From Candidatus Parcubacteria bacterium (lineage in GTDB: Bacteria > Patescibacteriota > Minisyncoccia > Phycocordibacterales > Phycocordibacteraceae), in assembly GCA_021731495.1 (NCBI GenBank), contig JAKFXG010000029.1, forward strand, positions 1 through 39,420: a DNA stretch of 39,420 nucleotides. Direction: 5' to 3'. Positions within the stretch are counted from its first letter, which is position 1. Every line of letters starts with the position of its first letter. The notes below the pieces were generated by a model that made no database searches, was not told where the DNA came from, and saw only the letters and a program-made list of their open reading frames with translations. Below are positions 8,668-19,223 of the stretch, in pieces. The position numbers and the translations under genes were made by a program.

Positions 8668-10425
8668 TTATTCAGCGGTCGAGGTGGCGGTGCCGCCAAC
8701 GTAGGGAGAATTTTCGAGATAGAGCGAATCGAAGAGTTGCCGCATGGCGTTCACTGCTTGCCCACCCGTGCCAGGAGGCCCACGCTCAAGCACGACCGCG
8801 AATGCATACTGCGGATCATCATACGGGAAGAACCCGACTACCCAGGAATTGTCGTATTGATTACGCGCACCGGTCTGCGCCGTACCGGTTTTCGCCGCCA
8901 CGCTCACGTATGGCACGTTGATCGCGCCCGCAAGAGCCGTCGTCACGGTCTCACGCATACCTTCCCGCACGATAGCAAGCGCGGAAGCATCGACTGGCAC
9001 AGCTATGGATGACGGCGTTTGTCCCAAAAGCAACGTCGGGGTGAAAAGTTTTCCGCCGTTAGCCACCGCGGCAATCGCGCGCGCCATCTGAAGCGGAGTC
9101 ACCTGCACCGAGTACTGCCCTATCGCCGTAAAGTACGTGTCCCCGAGATACCACGGCTCGTTGAAAACTTTTTTCTTCCACGCCGGCGTCGGAATGAGTC
9201 CGCTTGCTTCTCCCGACACATTGATGCCGGTCGGACTCCCCAGACCAAACTGCTCGTACCAGTACGCGAGCCGGTCTATGCCAAGGCCTTTCTGAGAACC
9301 AAACCCGCCACCGACCGTATAGAAAAAGATATCCGATGACCAGGCAATTGCTTTCTTCACGTCGACTATGCCAAGCGGTTTCCAGCCTTTAAAGACAAAC
9401 GTTTTGTCCGGATTATAGGGATTGGGCAGTGTGAGGAACCCGGGGTCGTCGATGAGCGTGCGTGGCGTGATGATGCCGTCGGTGAGCGCGCCAGAAGCGA
9501 CGAGTGGCTTCACGATGGAGCCGGGCGCATAGACGCCCTGCACCGCATGGTCGAGAAATGGACGTCCGAGACTCGTGTTGTATCCGGCGATGGTTTCGGA
9601 CGGGCCGCCGGAAACCATGACGTTCGAATCGAAGCTCGGATAGGAAACGATAGCGTGCACCGCACCCGTCTGTATGTCCATGATAACGCCGGCGCCGGCG
9701 ATGAAGCGGCGACTGCTTGCCGTGTCCGCAATTGCGCGCGCGAAGAGTTTCTGGAGATTGGCATCGATAGACAAGCGAAGAATCTCCCCTTCTGAGGCCG
9801 GGACAACCATGCCTTCGGAACGAACTCTCCCGAACACGTCTTTCTCGGTAATCAGCTGGCCGTTCTTCCCCGCAAGGAGCGAATCGTACTCAGCCTCAAG
9901 GCCGGTAATGCCAGTCATGCTCGTGTCATAATAAATCCCTTTCGCATCTTTTTTTGGATACGAGACGTACCCGACGATCTTGCTAAGAGAGACTATTGGA
10001 TACGCGCGCCCCATACTGCCATCCGGCCGCGCAACATTTTCGGCGAGCACGACGCCATGCCTATCGGTGATGACGCCGCGCGGCGCAAAGAGCGTCACCG
10101 CTTCGAGGCTGTTGTTCGCGCTCTGAGCGGCAAAAACGGCGCCATGGGTGACCCCGAGATTCCACGAACGGACGACGAGAATACTTATGAGGAGCGTGAG
10201 TACTCCCGCGAGCACGAGAAATGTCCCCTGTGAGAGCGGTTTTTCAAGTCGTCCTTCGAAACGCGCGCGATCGAAAGCGGGTGCGTTCGACACATCAAGG
10301 AATATCTCATCCGGAGCGATCTCCGGGTCCCGCCTTCGCTTCCGTCGCCAATTCATTTCCCTATAATACTCGTCCCATTGGATAACTAAAAGTTGCTCAA
10401 GTTTGCCTGCAGCCGCCTCGTTCAA
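8668..10425 (-). CDS. mrdA: Penicillin-binding protein 2 (class B PBP)
   Basis: GVYAPGSIVKPL (SxxK), SSD, KTGTAQ transpeptidase motifs; N-term TM; likely start at internal Met (about 10356). Confidence 0.9.
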   Translation of the reverse strand: MNEAAAGKLEQLLVIQWDEYYREMNWRRKRRRDPEIAPDEIFLDVSNAPAFDRARFEGRLEKPLSQGTFLVLAGVLTLLISILVVRSWNLGVTHGAVFAAQSANNSLEAVTLFAPRGVITDRHGVVLAENVARPDGSMGRAYPIVSLSKIVGYVSYPKKDAKGIYYDTSMTGITGLEAEYDSLLAGKNGQLITEKDVFGRVRSEGMVVPASEGEILRLSIDANLQKLFARAIADTASSRRFIAGAGVIMDIQTGAVHAIVSYPSFDSNVMVSGGPSETIAGYNTSLGRPFLDHAVQGVYAPGSIVKPLVASGALTDGIITPRTLIDDPGFLTLPNPYNPDKTFVFKGWKPLGIVDVKKAIAWSSDIFFYTVGGGFGSQKGLGIDRLAYWYEQFGLGSPTGINVSGEASGLIPTPAWKKKVFNEPWYLGDTYFTAIGQYSVQVTPLQMARAIAAVANGGKLFTPTLLLGQTPSSIAVPVDASALAIVREGMRETVTTALAGAINVPYVSVAAKTGTAQTGARNQYDNSWVVGFFPYDDPQYAFAVVLERGPPGTGGQAVNAMRQLFDSLYLENSPYVGGTATSTAE

Positions 10426-10455
10426 AAAACGAAGTTTGTCACAGCACCAAAATAA

Positions 10456-10731
10456 TTATCTACCGGGGCTCGTCCTCAGCCGACTACGCACGAGGAAAGC
10501 AATGATGGTCACGATGGCCCCGCAAATCGTGAAGAGCGGTAGCGCGCGAGCCTGTGGCGTGTAGTAGAGCGTGTCGGCAAATATCCCGACCGCAAGCGGC
10601 ACCAGCGGTTCCATGCTTGCCGAAACGAGTGCAAGCACAGCAGTGAGGGGCCACGGGAAAAAGACTACCGAAATAAAACTCGACACCGTAAGGATGCCGC
10701 GCATCATAGCGAAGAAGCCGACGCCGCCCAC
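10456..10731 (-). CDS. mreD: MreD-like membrane protein
   Basis: Small multi-TM protein located directly between mreC and mrdA. Confidence 0.55.
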   Translation of the reverse strand: MGGVGFFAMMRGILTVSSFISVVFFPWPLTAVLALVSASMEPLVPLAVGIFADTLYYTPQARALPLFTICGAIVTIIAFLVRSRLRTSPGR

Positions 10732-11537
10732 GAAAAGGCGTCAAGGAACGCCGCACCGGTGGGACGCAATTCGACCCAGGTCACTGAAAAGAGATTTAGC
10801 ACGGGCTGGATCTGGAGCGTCACGACGGGTGAAGACGGGTCGTTATCGATACGCACGACACTACCGACGGGAAGCGCTCCCGGACCGGGTACAAACACGG
10901 GATCTCCTACCGAAACATCCGCAGAACGCGCAAGAGATGCTTGCATTGTCCCTGCGCCTGACCCGGTGAGCGTCAAGGGCAGCTGGGAGTGTCCGACCCA
11001 GCCGTGCACCGTCATGTTCGGCGCAGAGAAAAGCGTCACGCGGGAAAAGTCGGGGAGAACCGATGAGACGACGCCGAGCGGTACGCCGCCCGGGCCGAAT
11101 GCCGCCGTACCCCTCACGATACCGGCATCCGAACCCGCACCGAGCACGAGTGTGTCATACGGACTTGTGGGCGGCCGGGCGACAACGCCTGCAATGATGC
11201 CGCGAGTGGCGGACTCTGAAGTTCCAAACGCTTCGAGACTTTTTACCTTCTCAAGAAGTGCTTGATTATCAGCCGCAAGAGCGGCATTCTCATGTGTTAA
11301 TTGATCATTCCTCGCGACAAGCGCCGCAGCATCGCCAAAACTGGAAAGAAACGTATGGCTTGCGGCACTGAGCGCGTCCGCGCCGCGAAAGACGGGCGAG
11401 AACACATGCCAGAACGCGTTAGGCACCGCAAGCCGGAACACGAGTACCAAAATGGCCGCAACAAGCGTGAGGGAACCCCATGACACGCCCACGGACGAAA
11501 GAAGCGAGTTACGCTTCGCTAAGAATGTCCTCTTCAT
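10704..11537 (-). CDS. mreC: Rod shape-determining protein MreC
   Basis: TM + coiled coil + GVVARPPTSPYDTLVLGAGSDAGIVRGTAAFGPGGVPLGVVSSV. Confidence 0.88.
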   Translation of the reverse strand: MKRTFLAKRNSLLSSVGVSWGSLTLVAAILVLVFRLAVPNAFWHVFSPVFRGADALSAASHTFLSSFGDAAALVARNDQLTHENAALAADNQALLEKVKSLEAFGTSESATRGIIAGVVARPPTSPYDTLVLGAGSDAGIVRGTAAFGPGGVPLGVVSSVLPDFSRVTLFSAPNMTVHGWVGHSQLPLTLTGSGAGTMQASLARSADVSVGDPVFVPGPGALPVGSVVRIDNDPSSPVVTLQIQPVLNLFSVTWVELRPTGAAFLDAFSWAASASSL

Positions 11538-12561
11538 CGATGAAAAAATCAGCGTAGGGCGCCGGATCCTCAGTCACGATACCCGCACCGCGCACGACCG
11601 CCGTGAGAGGGTCCGGAGCGACTCGAACCGGCACACCGAGCATCTTCGCGAGCGTCTGCGGCAGTCCGCGCAAAAGCGCCCCGCCGCCGAAAACTGTCAC
11701 GCCATGCTGAAGAACGTCTGAGAGAAGCTCCGGCGGCGTGGCCTCGATGACTTCCTTCATCGTTTCCATAAGCGCGTCGAGTGAGGGTGCGAGCGCTTCG
11801 CGAATATGCGCGTCGGTAAGGGTTATCTCACGAGGGAGTCCCGTCGCGAAGTCGCGTCCACGCACGCTCCGCGAGAGCGGCTCCGTGAGCGATATGACCG
11901 CGCCGATAGCTATCTTGGCGTCTTCGGCAGTGCGCTCGCCGATACCGAGCTTGAATTCGCTTCGCACGAAATCGATGATGTTCTCATTGAAGCGATCGCC
12001 CGCGACGTGCGAGCTCTTCGCCGCAACGACCCCGCGCAGCGCGATGACGGCGATGTCAGTCGTGCCGCCGCCGATATCGAGCACCATCGTACCGACCGCT
12101 TCGTTCACCGGCAGTTTCGTGCCAATGGCGCCCGCGACAGGTTCTTCGAGGATGAATGCCTCGCGCGCGCCTGCATTCTTTGCGGCATCGCGCACCGCGC
12201 GGCTCTGCACATTCGTCACGCCGGTTGGCACCCCTATCACCACGCGTGGACCGAATAATTTCGTTCGACCAGTCTGTGCTTTATTGATGAGATAGGCGAG
12301 AAGTTCTTCGGTCACCTCAAAGTCGGAGATGACGCCGTGTGAGAGCGGCCGCACCACGCGGATGTGCGCGGGCGTCTTGCCAAGCATCGCCTTTGCCTCC
12401 TTCCCCACTGCAACGACCTGATTGGTCTTATCGTTGACTGCGACGACCGAAGGCTCGTTGATGACCACGCCCTTGCCGCGCACGTATACGAGCGTGTTGG
12501 CGGTGCCGAGGTCGATCGCAATGTCGTTACTAAAAAGCAGATTTTTTGAGAATTTCGGCAT
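11509..12561 (-). CDS. mreB: Rod shape-determining protein MreB
   Basis: IDLGTANTLVYVRGKGVVINEPSVVA; actin-fold motifs. Confidence 0.95.
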   Translation of the reverse strand: MPKFSKNLLFSNDIAIDLGTANTLVYVRGKGVVINEPSVVAVNDKTNQVVAVGKEAKAMLGKTPAHIRVVRPLSHGVISDFEVTEELLAYLINKAQTGRTKLFGPRVVIGVPTGVTNVQSRAVRDAAKNAGAREAFILEEPVAGAIGTKLPVNEAVGTMVLDIGGGTTDIAVIALRGVVAAKSSHVAGDRFNENIIDFVRSEFKLGIGERTAEDAKIAIGAVISLTEPLSRSVRGRDFATGLPREITLTDAHIREALAPSLDALMETMKEVIEATPPELLSDVLQHGVTVFGGGALLRGLPQTLAKMLGVPVRVAPDPLTAVVRGAGIVTEDPAPYADFFIDEEDILSEA

Positions 12562-12562
12562 G

Positions 12563-13811
12563 TTACTTTGCGAGCAATTCCGCGCGCGACTTCTTCTCGA
12601 CTGCCCCGGTCGCGCGATTCACCACTTCGAAAGAATCCGTCGCGACTGCGTCCCTACCGACCACGATGCGGCGCGGAATACCGAGCAGGTCACTCTCCGC
12701 AAATTTCTCCCCGGCGCGCAGATCGCGATCATCGAAGAGGACGTGATGCCCGGCTTTTGTCATATCCCCGTACAGATCTTCCGCAGCCTTTGAAACTTCA
12801 TCTCCCGGTTTACCCAAAGAAACAATGTGGTGCATGAATGGCGCGACGCTCTCCGGCCAGACCAAACCCTTTTCATCCGACAGGAGCTCCACGATAGTGC
12901 CCATGAGACGCGCCGGACCAATACCGTAACTTCCCATAAATACCGGCGATGACTTCCCTTCTGCGTCCTTGAAGGAAAGGCCAAGCGCCTCGGAGAATCG
13001 CGTACCAAGCGTGAAGATGTTTCCGACCTCGATAGCCTTTGCTTCTTTGAGACTTGCTTTATCGATACCGGTCGCGGCGTAGACTTCCGCATCGTCATAC
13101 ACCTCTTTATTCAGCGCGAGCCGTTTTTCCTCATCCATATAAATAACGTCCTCCCCCGCGTCACACACAGTTTGGAACTCGTGCGAGTACTTACTGAAGG
13201 AGCCGCCGGAAGCGAAGGTGCGGTACGTCTTGTCGCCGATTCCCGCCCGCTTAAACACATTTTCGTATGCGGTGGCGGCTTTCTCATAAAACTCGGCGTG
13301 ACTCGCCGCATCTTTCGAGAACGAGTAGAGATCTTTCATGATGAACTCGCGGGTGCGCATGATGCCGGACTTCGCCCGTGCCTCATTGCGAAACTTGTTC
13401 TGAAATTGATACACATACCGCGGCAAGTCTTTGTAGGACGCGATATGCCCGGCCATGAGTGCAGTGAGTGCTTCCTCGTGCGTGTTGCCGAGCCCAAGCT
13501 CGCTGCCGTTCTTCAGCTCAGTCTTAAACCATACGTCGACGACGGCGTCATCCCAACGCCCGCTCTTCTTCCAGACTGTTGGGTCTTGGAGTGTGGAGAG
13601 AAGCACTTCTTCTCCACCGATCGCATTCATCTCCTCACGGATGATGGCGATGATTTTATTGAGCGTAAGAAGTCCGAGTGGGAGGAAATCATAAACCCCC
13701 GCCATCTCTTTATGGATGTAGCCTGCGCGCACCAAAAGTTGAGCATTCTTCGCGACTTCGTCGGCAGGCGCCTCGCGCCGCGTTTTCGTGAAGAGCCTTG
13801 ACTGTCTCATC
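12563..13811 (-). CDS. proS: Prolyl-tRNA synthetase (short form lacking the INS editing insertion)
   Basis: Class II motifs; about 415 aa; start ATG (13811) abuts TTCTAACGGG; an alternative start lies upstream at 13837. Confidence 0.9.
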
Positions 13812-13910
13812 CCGTTAGAAGTCTTACTCATAGTCAAAAGTTATTATCGCGAACATTCGCGTCAAAAAACTCTCGTTATGTACTTGCCCTGGCCGCGGGC
13901 TTCTAACGGG
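13812..13910. repeat. CCCGTTAGAAG...CTTCTAACGGG inverted-repeat-bounded element, copy 1
   Basis: Perfect 11-bp terminal inverted repeat, 99 nt, abutting the proS start codon. Confidence 0.75.
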
Positions 13911-13970
13911 ACTCATGCAGACTAGTATACGCTCACTCAACCGGCTGGGCAAAAGGATGCTGTGTTCCCG

Positions 13971-15065
13971 CTACCCGAGGACGATTTTGAAGATGTCGTG
14001 AGCGGTGACGACCAGCATAAGCAGAATGAGGAATACGAAACCAACCCCGTTCATCGCGTGGGCAATGCTCGGTTTGATGGGGCGGCGAATGACGCTTTCA
14101 ATAAGTACGAAAAGGAGCCTGCCGCCATCAAGCGCGGGAACCGGGATGAGATTGATGAGTGCCAGATTGATGGAAATGATGGCCATGATCGAGAGTAGAC
14201 CACCAATCCCCTCTGCGGCGGCGGCAGTGCCAACTACTCCTGCGATACCCACTGGTCCCGAAACCTGCGACAGGTCAGCTGAGAGGGTGAAAATGCCGTA
14301 GAAGAAATGCCACAGACCTACGGCCGTGGCATATATCATGTTCCACGTTACGCTCGCACCTTTCACGATTGCTGAACCAAACGAAAGCGGAACAACGCCC
14401 ACCGTCAGGACTTCGACTCCAAGTGCGTACCGGGAGGGGTCGGTAGCCGCAACGGCTGCGACAGGCGTTGCGGTAATGACCTTTTCTTCCCCGCCACGTT
14501 GAACATCCAGAGTGATGACGCTTCCACCACTTCCACTGACGAACGCTGAGAAACTTTCAGGGTCGACGGCATGCCATTCGCCCCCAGAGTCTTTCGCCGA
14601 GATGATGGCGTCGCCGGGGAGAAGTCCCGCGAGCGCCGCAGGCGTTCCTGGAAGGACATTTGCGACTATAAGCTCCGGATGCTGAGCAGTTGCGATCTCA
14701 TTTTCTGAAAGCGATCGAGGTGCGCCCACGATAAGTGTAGCGGTAATGAGTACATACGCGAAAAGGAGATTCATCGCGATACCCGCGACGAGCACCGCGG
14801 CCTGGAGGATACGCGGACGGGATGAGAAAGAGCGCGCCTCTCCCTCACCGCCATTTTCACCAAAAATCTTTACAAAGCCCCCGAAAGGCAGCCAGTTGAG
14901 CGTATAGAGAGTATCGCCCACCTTCCCGAGAGTAGCAGCGCGCGGCGGATAGCCGAGGCCGAATTCATCCACCCGCATTCCCGAAAGCTTTGCGACAATG
15001 AAATGCCCAATCTCATGCACCACAATGAGCGCAACGATGACGACAATGAAAATCAGGATGCTCAT
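13971..15065 (-). CDS. rseP: RseP-type site-2 (M50) zinc metalloprotease
   Basis: VVHEIGHFIVAK, PDZ region, NLIPVPALDGG. Confidence 0.93.
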   Translation of the reverse strand: MSILIFIVVIVALIVVHEIGHFIVAKLSGMRVDEFGLGYPPRAATLGKVGDTLYTLNWLPFGGFVKIFGENGGEGEARSFSSRPRILQAAVLVAGIAMNLLFAYVLITATLIVGAPRSLSENEIATAQHPELIVANVLPGTPAALAGLLPGDAIISAKDSGGEWHAVDPESFSAFVSGSGGSVITLDVQRGGEEKVITATPVAAVAATDPSRYALGVEVLTVGVVPLSFGSAIVKGASVTWNMIYATAVGLWHFFYGIFTLSADLSQVSGPVGIAGVVGTAAAAEGIGGLLSIMAIISINLALINLIPVPALDGGRLLFVLIESVIRRPIKPSIAHAMNGVGFVFLILLMLVVTAHDIFKIVLG

Positions 15066-15616
15066 TAGTGCGAAATCTCGGCGTCCTTCTTTTCCAGTAC
15101 CTTTGCGAGCGCCTCGTTACCGGCATCGATAAGTTTCTGGAGTTCAATTTTCAGACGTGCCAATTCATCCTTCCCCATGCCGCCAGCTTTTTCCGCGGCC
15201 TCGAGCCCTTTGAGCGCTTCCGTGCGATGCGAGCGCAACGTCACTTTCGCCTGTTCGGTTTTATCACCTGCAATCTTTAAAAGCTGTGTTCGTCGCTCGC
15301 TGGTGAGCTCAGGAAAAGAAACACGCAGTCCCTGATCATCGGTCGAGACACCAATACCGAGATCCGCATCGACGATACCCTTTTCAATCGCCTTCAATAA
15401 GTCCTTGTCCCACGGAATGACGCGGAGTGTGCGCGCATCTTCTGTTGAGATGGCCGCAAGCTCTCTGAGGGGCGTACGTGTGCCGTATGCTTCAGGCTTC
15501 ACCGCATCGAGGAGCGACGGTGCCGCACGACCGGTGCGGACTCCGGAGAGCTCGCGTACGAGCCACTCTTCGGTTTCTTTAATATTTGTCTTTAGTTTTG
15601 AAAAGTCGTAGGCCAT
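15065..15616 (-). CDS. frr: Ribosome recycling factor
   Basis: ELSGVRTGRAAPSLLD, LRVIPWDKDLLKAIEKGI. Confidence 0.95.
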   Translation of the reverse strand: MAYDFSKLKTNIKETEEWLVRELSGVRTGRAAPSLLDAVKPEAYGTRTPLRELAAISTEDARTLRVIPWDKDLLKAIEKGIVDADLGIGVSTDDQGLRVSFPELTSERRTQLLKIAGDKTEQAKVTLRSHRTEALKGLEAAEKAGGMGKDELARLKIELQKLIDAGNEALAKVLEKKDAEISH

Positions 15617-15649
15617 GAGGTATATGGTCGGTTGGTTGTATGTACCAGT

Positions 15650-16330
15650 CTATAGCAGATTCTTCGGAATGACGAGGGATAGATGCTCGAGGATCATGCG
15701 CACGGGAGCGCTGCGGTCATATAAATAGCTTCGCAGAGTCGCAATATCTGAAAGCAAGGTGGTGAGGACTTCACTTTTCTCGCCTTGCTTGAATTGTCGA
15801 TACGCCGCCGCCTCAATGCCGTTTATGATGACGATTGCTTCATCGCGACGCTCCCTCCTCTCTTCTTCATCCGTTCCGCTCGTGAGCCTTTTGATCATCG
15901 CACTTCGTTTTTCATGAGTCGCCTTCAGAAACTTCTCCGCCGCTTCCGGAATGTAGGACGTCGTACGTCCTACATGGAGTGTCTGGACGCGCGAACGGAG
16001 TGTGGGGAGAAGACCACCAAGAGACGGAAGTATGAGAAAAAGGTAGGTCCCGGGAGGCGGCTCCTCAAAGAGTTTGAGCAGCGCGTTCTGCGCCTCATGA
16101 TATGCACGGCTTGCGGCAATGATGACAACTTTCGTCTCGCCAGCAAAAGGCGCCCCGGCGGCAGTATCCGCCACGCGACGAGCATCGGCCACTGAAAATA
16201 GTCCGTAACGCAACACCGCAACGTCGGGATTATTCTCTGCTTGTATCCCTAGTTCTTTTTTTAACCACGTGAGTGCGGCCTCAATCCCCTGCTCCGCCCC
16301 TGCTTCGATAATGAATGCGTGGTGCTGCAT
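15650..16330 (-). CDS. holB: DNA polymerase III delta-prime-like subunit
   Basis: HAFIIEAG...AQNALLKLFEEPPPGTYLFLILPSLGGLLPTLRSRVQTL. Confidence 0.8.
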   Translation of the reverse strand: MQHHAFIIEAGAEQGIEAALTWLKKELGIQAENNPDVAVLRYGLFSVADARRVADTAAGAPFAGETKVVIIAASRAYHEAQNALLKLFEEPPPGTYLFLILPSLGGLLPTLRSRVQTLHVGRTTSYIPEAAEKFLKATHEKRSAMIKRLTSGTDEEERRERRDEAIVIINGIEAAAYRQFKQGEKSEVLTTLLSDIATLRSYLYDRSAPVRMILEHLSLVIPKNLL

Positions 16331-16386
16331 AGATCAATTCTAGCGCATACTTCCATATTGAAGAATTGACTGTCCAAGGCGAAGCA

Positions 16387-16513
16387 AAAAGGCCGCAGAT
16401 GCAAGGCGCAGGCGAGGAGCGGAATGAGCCGTACTTAGGGGTACGGTGAAAGGGTTGAAAAGCGAACGTGTGGAGCTTTTCAAGATCCCGCAACGCAGCA
16501 GGTGCGGCCTTTT
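16387..16513. repeat. Long imperfect-palindromic structured element between mreB2 and holB
   Basis: Outer arms AAAAGGCCGCA / TGCGGCCTTTT; inner hairpins CCGTAC(TTAGGG)GTACGG and TTGAAAAGC...GCTTTTCAA. Confidence 0.6.
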
Positions 16514-16521
16514 CGCGAGAC

Positions 16522-17547
16522 CTACTGCTTTGCGAGAATGCTTTTTTGGTAGGTATCCAAATGCTTCAGTGCGATGCCCGTGCCCCGCGCGACACAATAG
16601 TATGGATCACTCGCCAATTTCGCGGTAACGCCCGTCCGGCGATATACCAATTCGGGCATCTGACGCAATTGAGAGGAGCCGCCGGTGAGAATGATGCCAT
16701 TGTCGATGATGTCGGCGGCGAGCTCGGGTGGCGTATCCTGCAACACCTTACGAATTGCCTGTGTCATCTCGCGCAGTTCTCGCGCCATGGCCTGTACGAG
16801 GTCGTTCGTTGAAATATCGATTGTGCGCGGTAGCCCCGACATGAGGTCACGGCCTTTGATGCTCATGGAGAGTTCCTCGTTCATGGGCACTGCGGCGCCG
16901 ACTTTTATTTTGACTTCCTCCGCCGTTTTGTCCCCAATGGCCAGATTGTGCTGCTTCTTAATGTGATCGACGATCGCACGGTCGAGACGGTCCCCCGCGC
17001 ACTTCACGCTGGTCGAGGCGACGATACCGCCGAGCGATATCACCGCGACGTCAATCGTACCGCCGCCAATGTCCGCGACCATTCGGCCCATTGGTTCGTG
17101 AATGGGGATGCCGGCGCCAATAGCCGCAAGAATCGGCTCCTTTACTACGTACGCATTTTTTGCTCCGGCCTTTATGGCGGCTTCGATAACCGCGCGCTTC
17201 TCAGTGGAGGTCACACCGGCAGGAACCGATACAAGCACTGTCGGCTTGAATGGATTTCGACCAAGTGCTTTTTTCATGAAATAGCGGAGCATGGCCTCGG
17301 TCACGCGATAGTCCGCGATGACGCCGTCTTTCATCGGACGGTACGCGATGATATCGTCCGGGGTACGGCCAATCATCTTCTTTGCCTCGATACCTATCGC
17401 GAGTATCTTGTTGCCGCCACGTTTGCCGTGCTCCTTCCCTACTGCTACAACCGAGGGTTCGTTGATGACAACACCCTTACCGGGAATGAACACTAGGACA
17501 TTCGTGGTTCCGAGGTCGATGCCGAGCTTTGGAGAAAAGAAAGACAT
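16522..17547 (-). CDS. mreB: MreB paralog
   Basis: LGIDLGTTNVLVFIPGKGVVINEPSVVA; second MreB-like ORF in the window. Confidence 0.92.
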   Translation of the reverse strand: MSFFSPKLGIDLGTTNVLVFIPGKGVVINEPSVVAVGKEHGKRGGNKILAIGIEAKKMIGRTPDDIIAYRPMKDGVIADYRVTEAMLRYFMKKALGRNPFKPTVLVSVPAGVTSTEKRAVIEAAIKAGAKNAYVVKEPILAAIGAGIPIHEPMGRMVADIGGGTIDVAVISLGGIVASTSVKCAGDRLDRAIVDHIKKQHNLAIGDKTAEEVKIKVGAAVPMNEELSMSIKGRDLMSGLPRTIDISTNDLVQAMARELREMTQAIRKVLQDTPPELAADIIDNGIILTGGSSQLRQMPELVYRRTGVTAKLASDPYYCVARGTGIALKHLDTYQKSILAKQ

Positions 17548-17615
17548 TACTTCACTATAGTATCGCTGTCGGCGTCCCCATGCAAAGTTCTTGTGCGGAA
17601 TGGTACGATAGCCTC

Positions 17616-18926
17616 ATGCAGGGAGAAATTAATTTCGTCGTCGATGGCGGCAAATCGCTTTCAGGAAGGGTTGAAACAAGCCGTTCCAAGAATGGCGCCG
17701 TGGCTCTCCTGGCCGCCTCACTTCTCAATCGCGGTCGAACAACGCTTGAGCACATGCCCCGAATCGAGGAGGTGAATCGTCTTATTGAAGTGCTTCGCTC
17801 GATAGGGGTTGAAGTCGAGTGGCGAGGTACGAGTGTCGTTATAACGCCGACTGGAAAAATCTCTCTCGAAACTATCGACCGTGCGGCAGCGACACGAACA
17901 CGCAGCATCCTTATGTTCATCGGGTCGCTTATCCACGTCTTTAAAGATTTTGAGCTTCCACAATCGGGCGGATGCACGCTCGGACTGCGTTCGGTACGAC
18001 CCCACCTTCTCGCACTCGAGAAATTTGGCGTGGAAATAGAGGCCCTCTCCGGTAGTTATCGCATTACTCATACAAAGCTCTTTCCCGCAGAGGTCATTCT
18101 GTATGAATCGAGCGACACCGCGACCATCAATGCACTACTCGCGGCCGCACGCATCCCGGGCACATCCGTCATCAAATATGCATCGGCGAATTACCAGGTA
18201 CAAGAAACCTGCGGATTCCTGCGTGCACTCGGCATCTCAATCGAAGGCATCGGTTCAACAACGCTCACCATACATGGCATCGCCGAAATCAATACCGATA
18301 TCTCTTATAGCGTAGCGGAAGACCCCACCGATGCTATGTTCTTCATCGCCGCCGCAATCGTGACCGGCTCCACCGTCACGGTTGCGGCCGCGCCGATTGA
18401 ATTCCTTGAGGTTGAACTGCTTATCCTTGAGAAGATGGGATTGAAATTCAAAACATCAAAACTAAGATTGTCGGAGAACGGCATCACGAAACTTGCCGAT
18501 ATTTCCATCGAACCTTCCGAACTGGTCGCCTTTCCTGAAAAGATCCACGCACGGCCGTATCCGGCTCTCAATATTGACAATCTCCCATTCTTTGCAGCTA
18601 TCGCAACGCAAGCGCGAGGCACGACGCTAATCCATGACTGGGTCTACGAGAAACGCGCCATTTACTACACTGAGCTCGACCGTCTGGGCGCCACCACAAT
18701 TCTCCATGACCCACACCGAATCTCCATTGAGGGGCCGACCAAACTTAAGGCAGCAGAAGTTATTTGTCCCCCCGCACTTCGCCCGGCGACGATTGTCCTC
18801 GTCGCAATGCTTGCCGCAAAAGGCCGTTCGACACTGCGCAATGTATATAGCATCAATCGCGGTTACGAAGACATAGTGCATCGCCTCCAATTGCTTGGCG
18901 CATCCATTGAGGCGCATACCGACTGA
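17616..18926 (+). CDS. murA: UDP-N-acetylglucosamine 1-carboxyvinyltransferase
   Basis: EPSP synthase-like repeats, GGKSLSGRVETSRSKNGAVALLAASLL. Confidence 0.92.
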   Translation: MQGEINFVVDGGKSLSGRVETSRSKNGAVALLAASLLNRGRTTLEHMPRIEEVNRLIEVLRSIGVEVEWRGTSVVITPTGKISLETIDRAAATRTRSILMFIGSLIHVFKDFELPQSGGCTLGLRSVRPHLLALEKFGVEIEALSGSYRITHTKLFPAEVILYESSDTATINALLAAARIPGTSVIKYASANYQVQETCGFLRALGISIEGIGSTTLTIHGIAEINTDISYSVAEDPTDAMFFIAAAIVTGSTVTVAAAPIEFLEVELLILEKMGLKFKTSKLRLSENGITKLADISIEPSELVAFPEKIHARPYPALNIDNLPFFAAIATQARGTTLIHDWVYEKRAIYYTELDRLGATTILHDPHRISIEGPTKLKAAEVICPPALRPATIVLVAMLAAKGRSTLRNVYSINRGYEDIVHRLQLLGASIEAHTD

Positions 18927-18934
18927 CACATACT

Positions 18935-19219
18935 ATGAAATCCATCGGCGAGATGCTCCCTGAGTTTGAGAAGAAAGCGGCGGAAGCGCCAAAAGGACGG
19001 AAGCGCCAGACCGAACGCGGTGAGCTCATGCGATTTTTCTTGCGCCACCTAAATCATTCCCGCGCGCACGACGGCATGGCCCCCATGACTATGGCGCACT
19101 TGGGCACTGTCCTCGAAAAAATACCGACTCAAGACCTCTATTATCTGAAAAGTGTCTGTAGCCAGGCAAAGAATTTTGGCAAAACATTCTGGTGGGAACT
19201 CGATCCAACGAAGCATTAG
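18935..19219 (+). CDS. Hypothetical protein
   Basis: 94-aa ORF following murA. Confidence 0.6.
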   Translation: MKSIGEMLPEFEKKAAEAPKGRKRQTERGELMRFFLRHLNHSRAHDGMAPMTMAHLGTVLEKIPTQDLYYLKSVCSQAKNFGKTFWWELDPTKH

Positions 19220-19223
19220 GCCT

